A stretch of DNA of 64,000 nt from Atherinomorus stipes. Lineage: Eukaryota; Chordata; Actinopteri; Atheriniformes; Atherinidae. Below are positions 54,309 through 64,000 of the stretch, in pieces (position 1 is the first letter of the stretch; each line of letters begins with the position of its first letter). The position numbers and the translations under genes are program-made. Below the pieces are notes generated by a model. That model made no database searches, was not told the DNA's origin, and was given only the letters and a program-made list of their open reading frames with translations. Where the stretch lies: contig JALJCO010001367.1 in assembly GCA_023101725.1 (NCBI GenBank), positions 40,925 through 104,924 of the forward strand, written 5' to 3'.

Positions 54309-55116
54309 TTAAAGGTGCCATGACATCAAATTTCACTTTTCTGGGGTTTTGGGTGTATAATATGATCTATTGTGCACTGATGAAGCCATGTGAATGTCCA
54401 GAGTGAGAATCAAAGTTCCTGTTTATGGTCTGTCAGCTTTGTCTCTCTGCTCAGAAACAGTTGAATCAGACAGCAGGCTATCATTCTACGTAGTTCTATC
54501 ATTCTACGTAGTTCTATCATTCTACGTAATTTAATTGCTCCAATAAGAGCACACTATCAAGTAAACAGCGCCCCCTCTCTCTCTCTCCTAACGGTTTATG
54601 CACCGTCCGCTCCCCCCTCCCCTCCCTGTCTGATTCAGCTGCGTGTATGGAGCTAGTAGTAACTTCTCTGCAGTCAGGTCTTGATTTTCAAACAAATGGA
54701 TTTAAAAGCAAACTTCTGCAGCAACACTGAGGGAGGGGGCCACAACCTTGTCATTACCTGTAAGTTTATTTATTTTCTAAATGCTGTCTTGTCTGATAAA
54801 CGTAGCTCACACTGTCTGAAGTGCCCATGTTGCTAGCAGTTAGCCTTTAGCAAACTCCGACCGCAGCTTGACCTAGATTCTCCAAATAAGGTCATAGCCA
54901 AATAAGGTGTAGCCAATCAAAATGAAGTCAACGTGGTCTCCGGGTAAAGCTCCATATCATCACCGGACCCAACTGTATTACTGAGGAAGTGAGGTCTGGC
55001 GTTTCAAAAACAATACCCTGCTGTAAAAAATGCCGTTTTTTTCTTTGGAGTATTTACATATGCAGTAATGCCAACAACATAAACTAGTTTTTACTGTTAT
55101 GTCATCACTCCCTTAA
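54309..55116. mobile_element. TTAA element, family E, copy 2
   Basis: TTAA lies at 54309-54312 and 55113-55116. It is nearly identical to 30523-31312 in the same orientation. Differences include an extra tandem 'attctacgtagttctatc' near 54480-54515 and a few substitutions. It is non-coding. Confidence 0.85.
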
Positions 55117-55434
55117 TAACTTTTTTATTTTTAACAAATTTTTTATTGGGGTCAGAGGCCAACCTGGCCTTGGGTTTGACCCTTGCCCTTATTAAATGGT
55201 GTCTGATATTCTTATTTTTTCTGTCAGCTCTAATCATTCTGAGCTCATGTTTATCCTTCATAATTCTGTCAAAATTGTTTTTAGTTTTGTTCACCAGCAG
55301 GACAGTTGAAGGCAGAGAGAGAGTAAGTGGTGACCAGGGGAGGAGCGGAGGACAGCTGAATGGGCTTGCACTGAAGGAAAGTCCTAGACCACCCCCTTGT
55401 GGGCAAATTGGAGAAGAGGACCTTGCAGGCTTGT
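55117..55434. other. Unassigned non-coding sequence
   Basis: Nothing was recognised. Confidence 0.5.
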
Positions 55435-55670
55435 TTAAAGGGATAGTTCGGATTTTTTTTTACATGATTTCCTCACCAGCAGTGTTAATGCATCAACAGT
55501 GACCAGACCCCCTCTTCTTCCCAGGAGCTGAGATCTGTCCGGTTTCAGTTTTAAAACAAATAGTTCCGGCTAGTTTCCAAGGTCATGAAAGTACATAGTT
55601 TCGCTTCACAAATCAATATGGGTTTGAAAGGAGGGTCATACTGAACCAAATAAAAGCAGTTAATTTCTTC
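55435..55670 (+). mobile_element. Left end of another TTAA-type element
   Basis: TTAA at 55435-55438 is followed by 'agggatagttcggattttt', a terminus seen in an abundant teleost TTAA family. No matching right end was found within about 500 bp, so the right limit is arbitrary. Confidence 0.45.
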
Positions 55671-58159
55671 AGACAAGTTGTTCAATGTATTGTGAAAGGT
55701 TAATTCTATTCTATTTAACTTCACGTCAGACGTCCGCTCCTTATATTCATCAGAGTCCAGCCCTTGCTTTCTATCAACTGTACCGTTACGTTTTTATCAC
55801 GTTTTTTCTCTGTTGGGACATCATTTCATTCACTTGGTCTGTGCTGATAAACTTTGTTTTGGCTTTGACGTTTGCCTCGTGAACGCGCTTACAGACAGGT
55901 CTAAATCTTGTGCGTATTCTCACAACAAAAGTTGGGGATAAAAAGAGGTCAAAATGAGCTCATTACATTTTCCTCCCACCCAACTATAATTAAAAATTCA
56001 TTTGAAGATAATTTAAGAAGGATTGTGTATGTAAAACACTAGGTTTTGACACCTTTGAAAATGTTAAATTGTATATATTTTAATAAAAACACCATCATGA
56101 TCGGATTTAAACAGAATGAAGAACTCTGACGTCAGTAGCTGTGTAGCTGCGCAATTTTAATCTGATCAAACGTCAATCAGAATAAAAATACGCCATGTAA
56201 ACATGTCAGCTGATCCGATCGGCCTCGATCAGAAAGAATTTCCAATCCGATCGAGAGGGGTGGTTTAAACCTTTTTACGATCCGATCAGCAGAAAAAAAT
56301 GCCCATGTAAACAGTCATCCGATCATTTCTGTGGAATTTTGTCTCTGCACATGCTTGAACCACGTGGAGGTTGCGTGACGTAGCAGATTCAGGGAAGATG
56401 GCGGAAGCAAAACACAACAGCACTTTGCTGGGAAACCCCAGATAGCAAATGGATAGCGCCGCTGATCTGCAGCAGCTGCACTGTTCGCCACGGATCCGCC
56501 TTGCACAGTCATGTAGGAGTCCTCTTGCACAGCGGAATGGATCGGCTGACGATCCGCGATTTGACTGGAAACTCTGATGTCAGGCGGAGCAAAGGCAGAC
56601 CTAAAGCTGCACCTTTGCCCCGGATCCATAGCGGATCTATTCATGATGATGTGCTTCAGCCGAGGGTCCAGTACGGACCCGTTATATGGCTGTGTTTTTA
56701 TTTAAATCTCCACTGAAAGACTTAATGATTATTGAGCATTTTGACGGTCAAAAATGATCAATTTAAAAAGAAAACTCCTCTTCTTACGATCTATGAGCCA
56801 TTGCGCATGTCAAAAGCATTACGAACATATCTGTCCATCAAGTAAATACAACCAATCGGATCACTTTTCCCCCTGTCCATGTAAACAGTACAGCTGGAAG
56901 CTCTGATCGGAAAGATTTCAATCGGAGAGATGAATTATTTGTCTATGTAAACGTAGCTACTATCAGATCCTCATCTCTGCTGTCAACTGCCTTCAGGTAG
57001 CGTTACCTGGTAGAAAGAGGAGCAGCTGGTTTGTCTCAGCCAGCTGCTTCGTCTTCCAAGATGGCCAATCACAGAGGATCGGGACTGTAGCCAATCATGT
57101 GTAGTGATACAAAGCAGACTGGATCCATCCACTTACTGACAGAACAATTTACTGCACGGGAGCAGCCAGAGCTGGAGCACGAACATTCTGCGCGTGGGAG
57201 CAGAGAAGTTCTCTGTGAGCAGGCAAACTCAAGTGAGGAGAGGACCTCTGCGCACGCGAGCGGAGAAATCATGTTCGGATATCTGTATGCGCGCGCGCAT
57301 CTTCAGTCTAGCTGTTGCACCGTTAATGTGTTGGAGTGACGACGGCTGCGATGCAAGACAGCAAAAGTGGTGTCATAAGCGGTTTTACTATTGAATACAC
57401 TGAAAATGGTACGGATGTGCAATTTTCTAGGCTTTGCTGAATCAACCTTTGGATTTTATGGTTTTCCTGTCTCTGGGGTGGACATGGACCGCGGAACGCA
57501 TCTGAACGAGGGGGGCCATACTTCCAAGAAACAGGAAATTTAATTAGCACCCTTATTTTTAGCTCAGCGGCACACAAGTCACATACACATGACCACATAC
57601 AGCACAACCAAAAACCAAGCTCGTCTGCTGCAATGTTGACAATTTACAATGTATATAACTGTTATGCATTTCCCACCACAGAGGACAAACAAATACTGGG
57701 GGGGCCAGCTGGGCCTACGGCCCTGGTAACCTTAGTACTCTGGTATAAAAAAATAAAAATAGAAATAGAAACGCCTAAATAAATAAATAAAAGCAAGTTG
57801 CATTGTTGTCCTCATGAGCCAAGTCACTGCGCATCCCCCCAGCCCCGCCAAAAACTTTCACCTGCGGGCTGCATTATAGGCTACGTAGAAATAATAAATA
57901 TGTACCTATCAAGTGCACTGTTTGTCAGTACGTCATCATGTAAGCATTACAAGCCAATGTCAAAACGGCGATTTCAAACCAAGCTAGTCATTGTTGACAT
58001 GATGAAAATGAAGAGACAGACATATATTTTAACTTTTTTGACAACCAAATCCAAAACTGACTAAACGAAACTACAAAAGTAGAATGAAAAAAACACTCCT
58101 CCCTCCTCAGAGACACAACATACATCATTTTTTGTAAGTCCACCACCACCTGAGAAAGA
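55671..58159. other. Unassigned; repeat fragments at about 56.2 and 56.9 kb
   Basis: No host exon was recognised. Repeated 'gatccgatc' words and 'catgtaaac' at 56195-56330, and the block 56835-56965 shared with 21250-21385, look like termini of one unidentified element family. 'gggggggccagctgggccta' near 57698 resembles the 5' region of the hAT family whose transposase remnant follows. Confidence 0.45.
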
Positions 58160-58988
58160 GAAATGCCAAGATGTGGCTAGCTGCTGCTCCCCATCAGACT
58201 CAAGTCTACCCTCAGAGTTATTGCCCTAGCCAATGTTGTATGGACCTGACAAAACCACATCAACCCCACGACCCAGCTGTGCTTATGAAAACTAAAAAGG
58301 TTCAAGGGATTGGCTCTTCACAAAGTGCAAGGTCAGTACGATATCAGTGGTTTAAAGATTTTAACTGGCTAACTTTATGAGACAAGAGGAAAGCTGTACT
58401 GCACGCAGTGCCCTGCTGTGCGAGCAAAGGTCTGGGATTTGCAAAAAATCGAAGCCCATGTTTACCGTTAATGGTTTCCAAAACTGGAATACACCGTACC
58501 GACATTTAAGGAGCATGCCAAAAGCAAACATCATAGAGAATGCGTGGGACAATTTCAACTGTTTGTGTCACAGCAGCCAAGTGTGGCCACACCGCTGGAT
58601 ACCCAGTTGCAAGCAAACCAGAGGGTAAACAGAAAGATGCTAATAAAACAGCTAACCTCGCTGCAGTTTTTAGCAGGCCATATATAATAAGTCAATAAAT
58701 GGGAATGACCAACAGGACAGTAACCTGCAGAGACTTATGCAGCTGAGATCTGAGGATGTCCCGTAGATGAAACAGTGGTACATGGCTTATGACATCGTTG
58801 ATGAGTTGACCTACCTGACTTCCCTGACTTCCCTTGATGTCTTATGGAAGGTTTTGTCACCAATTATTGATGGATTTTATGCAATACTCACACATGACAC
58901 CAGAGACATCGCCAATAAAGAACATTATCACATTATTGTACTTTGCTGGGTGGATGATGCATACACAGTGCATTCAGTCTTTTTGATC

Positions 58989-59338
58989 TAGGGCTGTCAC
59001 AAAAGATTATTTTGATAATTGACTAGTCACCGATTATTTTGTCGACTACTCGGATCATTAAAAAATTGTAGATAATTTACAGAACCAGTCAAACGTTTGG
59101 ACACTTTCTCACTGAATCTAATGGAAGAACGTGTCCAAACTTTTGACTGGCCATGTGTGTGTTTATTTATGTCAATATACAATTCAAGAAAAGATGAGCA
59201 GACATTAAGAGAGACAAGGCAGTGGACGGCACAGCAGCAATTTTGAGAGGAAACACAAAGCTTATTAACAATGAACGATTAGTCGATTATGAAATTAGTT
59301 ACTGACTATTTTGATAGTCAACGATTTTTGCAGCCCTA
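58989..59338. mobile_element. hAT MITE inserted in the hAT transposase pseudogene
   Basis: An 8-bp direct repeat TTTTGATC lies at 58981-58988 and 59339-59346. The left end 'tagggctgtcacaaaagat' and the right end 'atttttgcagcccta' are inverted. Internal 'attgactagtcaccgatta' and 'aacgattagtcgattatg' are typical of this MITE group. Confidence 0.85.
59083..59152. repeat. Small Tc1-like foldback inside the hAT MITE
   Basis: 'ccagtcaaacgtttggacac' and 'gtgtccaaacttttgactgg' are inverted repeats (one mismatch) around a loop of about 27 bp. They resemble the end sequence of a fish Tc1 family. Confidence 0.65.
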
Positions 59339-60570
59339 TTTTGATCTACCGGAAACAGATGCACACACAACTCTAACTGTGCTAAATGACATTTTGAGAC
59401 GGTGCCTGAGTTGTGCAGAGAGCAGGCTTACGACGGCGCTGCAAACATGTCAGGTCACGTGAAGGGAGTTGCAGCTAGCTTTAAAGAGCACAAACCTGCA
59501 GCTATATATGTGCGCCATTTGGCACACTGCTTGAACCTGTGCCTCCAAGATACTGGGAAAAAAATGCAAAGTGATTAGAGATGCACTGAATATTCTGCAC
59601 GATATGTATATTGTACATATGATATTCTGCACGATATATATTCTGGATATTCTAACCCTAACCTCTAATACTCCAAATGAAACCATGCATTTCAGGCACT
59701 GAAAAAAGAAATGAATCCTGACGCACAAAATCTGCGTACCCTTTGTCCATCACAATGGACCGTGATATCTGGTGCTTTGAAGTTAGCTACTGACAACTAC
59801 TCTGTGCACACCACTGCGATGGCAGAGTTTTCAGCAGAATCTCATGATTGTTGTAGCAAAACTGAAGGCATTTCGACCATGCTTTAAAAATTCAACACCT
59901 ATTTCAGTCTGTGCCCTGCAGACTGAAATTTCTGTCCCACAGAAAAACTGCCTAAAACACCATAAGCCAGTACTATTTATTTTATTTTATTTTCATTTAA
60001 ACTTTATTTATCCAGGAAAAGACCCATTGAGATTAAAAACCTCTTTTACAAGGGAGTCCTGGCAAAGAGGCAGCAATTATAAATTACATGACATAAAAGA
60101 CATACAATAAAAATTATTAAAAACAGTTACAATTTAAGGAGGCAGTTTCAAGTGCTCCTAGTCTAGACCTAAAAGCGTTCAAAGAAATAAGTTCAGGTAA
60201 TTTATTTCCAGTCTTTTTGCAAACAGTTCCATGCAGAAGGAGCAGCGTAAGCAAAAGCCCTTTTTCCCCAGTTCTGTACGGGCAAATGGAACAGAGAGCA
60301 GCAGGCGATCATTTGATCGCAAAGAGTAAAATTCAACAATTCTCTGTGTGATTAAGCTACAAATGTACAATGGCAACAGACCAAGCATAGCCTTATACAT
60401 AAAAATGTACCAATGGCCCAACCTTCTGACAGACAAAGATGGCCGTCCCACTCTGGAATATAGTTCACAATGATGGGTCAAAGATTTGCAGTTTGAAATG
60501 AATCTCAAAGAAGCATAATGAACAGTTTCAATCTTATGAAGACATTGAGCTGAAGCATTCATATACACCA

Positions 60571-60980
60571 AGGCCCTGATTTACGAAAGGTTTGTGCGTG
60601 TTAAAACGGGCGCTATCTTCATTACATGCGCAATAATCCACGGAGCTTTCTTTTCTTTTCTTTATTAAGATCCCCATTAGCAATTGCAATTGCAGCTGAT
60701 TTACAAAGCAGGGCAAACGGAGGTTTGCGCCTGTTAATGGGCAAAATAGCCCTGCTATCCATTTTGCGCGTCTGCTGTAGATGACTATGCAATCTGGGTG
60801 TTTCTGTCAGAAGGCACAAAATATTGGGAGGAGATTATGCAAAAACTCAGCCTAACACACGCAATGTGATTTATCAACCGTTCAACGGAAAGCAGGCGCA
60901 AAAAATTGTGTGTATTTTAGCACGTCTGAAAAGCAGGAGTTAACTGTCAGCTTTGGCTTTGATGGCCGAAATCAAATCAA
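60571..60980. mobile_element. Second copy of the GGGCCTGATTTAC element, partial
   Basis: It aligns in reverse orientation with 5980-6382, starting 'aggccctgatttacgaaagg' and including 'gaggagattatgcaaaa' and 'agcacgtctgaaaagcagg'. The second terminus is missing. An extra 'ttcttttctttattaag' segment lies at about 60652-60695. It interrupts the LINE. Confidence 0.65.
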
Positions 60981-62215
60981 AGATACTTTATTGATCCCCG
61001 ATGGGAAATTCATGTTTCAGTACAACCCGTCCAAGACACACAAACAAAAGAACATAGCAAGACAGGATCAGGCAGACCGTGGTCACGCAGCCCCTCACAG
61101 GGAGCACCTTTGCAGAGAGAAAAGGTAACATGAGGAGAGGTGGGTGGGTGGTAAAAAAAGAGGTCTCCGAACTCTCCATGTACACAGGTGAAGACCTTGG
61201 AGACAAAAAAAAAGACACACCAATACAGAGAAGCACGAACTCAGGCAATCACAACATGGAAGACACATGGTGGGCAGGGAATGGAGGGGTTTTCCCCCCA
61301 GACAGCAGAGCGAGGACCCGCTCAGGCACCCTGCCAGCTCGGTCTGTCCAGAAGGGCGGGGGAAAAAAAAGGACCAACAGTGCAGTGGAAGTGCGTGGTG
61401 GGGGGTTGGGGGGGTTGCAGAGCCTCCCTTCGGCAGTTTCTCCATTCTCCACAGGACACTGGGGAGTTGAAGCAGCTACAAGGCCGCTCCCGGGGACTAG
61501 ATTGGAGATAAGGAGATAGTTTGGGTCCAGGCAGAAGCATGGTTCCGTCAGCCTGTAAAGTCTTCAACAGGCTCTGACAAATGGTATCCAAATCAGCCAA
61601 ATTTGTGTTAATTACCCCCAATCCAAGTCTCCAACTGCTCCAGGAGCAACCCAACGACCTTTATGCTGTCAGACATTGTCCCCAGTTTGCCCCACAGGGC
61701 ATCCACGCGAGTCAACGTGCACAAAGTTTGAGTCTGAGTGCTGATAGCCCGGAGTAACAGCTCGGACGGCCGACTGCCCACAGCTGCCGTCAGCTTCCCA
61801 CTTTCCCGATGAACCAGGGGACCAGACAGCTCCAATCAGCAGGAACCCAGTTATCATAACCCCAAAAGTGTACAGGTCTTCAGTGTGACCTGCTGGGACT
61901 GTACCATCCGGACAAGATGTTGCCCCCACACCTTGTCCCTGAGGTAGAAAACAATATTATCCTGTTGCATTGGAGAGACCAGCTGACCAGATCCATGGTT
62001 GAAGTTTTAGGATTTAGGAGGAAAATGCAGAGAGAGGCCCTGAGATGTGACAGGACAAAGATTGCAGAGAAAGCAGGGAGGGAAGGAGCAGAGGAAAGCA
62101 CGTCTGCACTCACTGAGAGCAGGAACAGGAATAACCTCAGACAGATAAAAAATGTTGGGGTGACAAGCCGCTTCTTTTTGGCTCAAAAGAAAAACAAATT
62201 TTTTTTTTTTAAAGT
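60981..62215 (-). mobile_element. Unclassified minus-strand retroposon-like insertion
   Basis: The minus strand ends 'gggatcaataaagtatcttt', a polyadenylation-like 3' end widespread in fish retroposons. Several overlapping 75-146 codon frames on both strands show no recognisable domain. A poly-T/A tract lies at 62198-62212. Boundaries are approximate. Confidence 0.4.
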
Positions 62216-62597
62216 GAAAGGAAAAATTTGAATTTTAGTTCCTTCACAAGATTATCAACAAGAGGCTTGACAGTGAGAGACTCATCAAGCCAGATACCAA
62301 TGTATTTGTAAGAGTGAAACCAAATCTATGACATTTCCTTTGAGATGGAATACAGTAGGTGGAGCTTGAGAAACCTTAGAGTTTGAAAACAACATCAGTT
62401 TAGTCTTTTCAGCATTGAGGACCAGTTCAAGTTGCAGAGGTGTGCATTGAACTACATCAAAAGCTTTCTCCAAAGACTCAACCACTACAGCCAGGGATAA
62501 TCCAGAACAATAAATAAATATGTGTCATCAGCATAAAAATGCATATTAGCATCTGACACATTGTGACCAAGATCATTCATGAACATAACAAGAGAGG

Positions 62598-64000
62598 ACC
62601 TTTTTCGAATGAGCTATATCAAAATATTTGTAAATATAAATTTGAACTACAGGAAGTATATAATAAGAAGGCAGAATATGCTCTATTCAGGCTGGGAACG
62701 TCCTTTTATGAAGAAGGGGAAAAAACTGTTAAAGTGCTTGCTAAACAGCTAAAACAATGCAATTCCAGTAATGTTATACCCGCTATAATAAAAGGGAATA
62801 AGACAGTAACGGATACCAAAAGAAATAAATGAAGTGTTTCAAAAATATTACTAAGATTTGTATTTTCCAGAAGCATGCCCTAATCAACAAAAGAAATAAC
62901 AGATTTTTTTCACAATGATAGACTGTTCTCAAATTGTCCTCAGATCGAGCAGAATTGTTAGATGGCCCCATTACAGAAACAGAAATTCGAAAAACTATGA
63001 GGGATGAAGAATGGAAAATCTCCAGGGTTGGACGGTTTTCTCATTGAATATTATAAAAAATATATAGATATTTTGGTTCCAGTGTTAAAAGATGTTCACA
63101 ATGAAGCGTATGCGCTACAGTTACTGCCGCCAACCTTGATGAGGCCCCATTAACAGTAATTGCAAAGATGGATAGGGATCTGTTGCAACCCTCTATCAGC
63201 CCATTAGTCTACTCAATGTAGACTGTAAGATCCTAACAAAAATTTTAGCGACTCGCTTGGAGAAAGTGCTGCCAATCATTATCCATCCAGACCAAGTAGG
63301 GTTTATGAAAAATAGATCATCAACTGATAATATGAGGAGACTGCTGCATTTAATCACCTTGAACCGCGACAAAACAGTCCCATCGTAGCCCTCTTCCTTG
63401 ATGCTGAGAAGGCTTTTGATCATGTTCAGTGGGAATTTTCGTTCACAGCTTTGTCAAATTTCAGTTTTTCAACATCTTTTATAACATGGGTCAAAATGTT
63501 GTACAACAACTCAAAAGCATCAGTTGTAATAAATGGTGCTATTTCACCTTTCTTTAACTTAAAAAGAGCTACCAGACAGGGTGCCTTCTGTCTCCCCTCT
63601 TGTTTAATATTTCATTAGAACCATTAGCAGTTGCTAGAAGAGAAAATTTAGGGGTTTAAGGTGTGGAGGGAGGTGGTAAATAACATAAATTGCTGCTTTA
63701 TGCAGATGATATATTGGTTTTGTTGAAAGATCCAGTTCACTCTATACCTCATTTAATGAAAACAATCTCATTCTACTGTGTCAGGATACAAAATTAATTG
63801 GACAAAGTCTGAAGTAATGCCAATATCCAGGCTCAGCTGTGGAAAACTAATGATACAATTTGGATTTAAGTGGATCCCAAAAGGAATTAATTATTTGGGA
63901 AATAAACTGAGCTGAGAAGTGGAGGAAGAGCCTTCACTTAATTTTGAACAACTTATACAAAAAATTAAAACTAACCTGAATAAGTGGGAAAAAAAAATCA
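62598..64000 (+). pseudogene. L1/Tx1-like LINE ORF2 remnant, runs off the window
   Basis: Plus-strand pieces in several frames: KKAEYALFRLGTSFYEEGEK (62563-62832 frame), then NGKSPGLDGFSIEYYKKY-like sequence, IVALFLDAEKAFDHVQWEF, FITWVKMLYNNSKASVVING and KLLLYADDILVLLKDP, with the catalytic YADD of the reverse transcriptase. Their order matches the region between endonuclease and RT of L1/Tx1-type LINEs. The 5' endonuclease is missing and stops are frequent. The right end lies beyond the window. Confidence 0.8.

Larger units (their letters stand above)
58160..59960 (+). pseudogene. Decayed hAT transposase gene (TTF-type zinc finger / DUF4371, ZMYM-like)
   Basis: Successive plus-strand pieces in changing frames match hAT proteins that also gave rise to ZMYM-type host genes. 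An N-terminal part has SARSVRYQWFKDFNWLTL and a TTF-like segment with RSALLCEQRSGICKK. A core piece at 58767-58991 reads MKQWYMAYDIVDELTYLTS and FYAILTHDTRDIANKEH. Beyond a MITE insertion come AYDGAANMSGHVKGVAASF, RHLAHCLNLCLQDTGKK and LKKEMNPDAQNLRTLCPSQW. The central DDE-type catalytic region is split by stops and frame changes, and the C-terminal dimerisation domain is missing where a LINE begins. It is not functional. Confidence 0.8.
59968..62600 (-). pseudogene. L2/CR1-like LINE on minus strand, interrupted
   Basis: The minus strand from about 62600 reads MNDLGHNVSDANMHFYADDT, with the RT catalytic YADD, then AEKTKLMLFSNSKVSQAPP and SYKYIGIWLDESLTVKPLVD. After an insertion it resumes below 60571 with VYMNASAQCLHKIETVHYAS, HHCELYSRVGRPSLSVRRL and SVPFARTELGKKGFCLRC, the C-terminus. 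The 3' UTR ends 'ggataaataaagtttaaatg' and an A/T-rich (AAAAT)n tail near 59968. Frame changes and lost residues make it inactive. The clade is given only as L2/CR1-like. It ends where hAT-pseudogene homology stops. Confidence 0.7.

Noticed and set aside
60179..60571. A 130-codon host gene on the minus strand
   Set aside because: The sequence matches the C-terminal region of a LINE reverse transcriptase protein and is followed by a LINE 3' tail.
61079..61519. 146-codon plus-strand frame
   Set aside because: Overlapped by several similar-length frames on both strands in a retroposon-like block; no motif.

Overview
The window looks like vertebrate nuclear DNA from a teleost fish, probably a spiny-rayed one. 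Coding density is very low. Tc1/mariner, hAT, PIF/Harbinger and TTAA-type DNA elements, tRNA-headed SINEs, Rex3-like, L2/CR1-like and L1/Tx1-like LINEs, a young Ty3/gypsy element, long minisatellites and (TA)n tracts are stacked on one another. Nothing bacterial or plasmid-like is present. Family names rest on motif and terminus recognition, without a database search.

The only host gene I can name is znrf1. Its first coding exon lies on the minus strand (35965-36360) inside a CpG island of about 1.3 kb (about 35.8-37.1 kb). It starts MGGKQSTA and ends at a GTAAGG donor. Two G6 tracts (C6 on the plus strand) each shift the frame by one base although the encoded protein stays conserved across them, so assembly errors are likelier than a dead gene. 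I recognised no RING-domain exon in the window. The left 35.9 kb is therefore probably intron 1, and the right 27 kb lies upstream of the gene.

Left part (1-35.8 kb): SINEs at 2.7-3.7 kb; two Tc1 copies (3.9 kb fragment, 24.0 kb full-length); a non-autonomous hAT element at 10.2-12.65 kb whose interior is about 55 copies of a 34-bp repeat; another minisatellite at 17.2 kb; hAT elements with intact 8-bp target duplications at 21.5, 21.7 and 27.6 kb; many elements bounded by TTAA.

Right part (37.1-64 kb): more TTAA elements, several sharing one TTAA; a 4.77-kb Ty3/gypsy element with near-identical LTRs and a long intact pol frame (45.93-50.70 kb); a Tc1 remnant carrying a SINE (50.8-52.2 kb); a Rex3-like LINE tail (52.9-53.7 kb); a decayed hAT (DUF4371/ZMYM-like) transposase gene split by a hAT MITE (58.2-60.0 kb); a minus-strand LINE broken by nested insertions (60.0-62.6 kb); and an L1/Tx1-like reverse transcriptase remnant running off the right edge.

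The most informative signals are (1) the minisatellite-swollen hAT element, (2) repeated re-use of the same TTAA by different elements, (3) three G6 tracts each breaking an otherwise conserved frame by one base, and (4) a young, structurally complete gypsy element.
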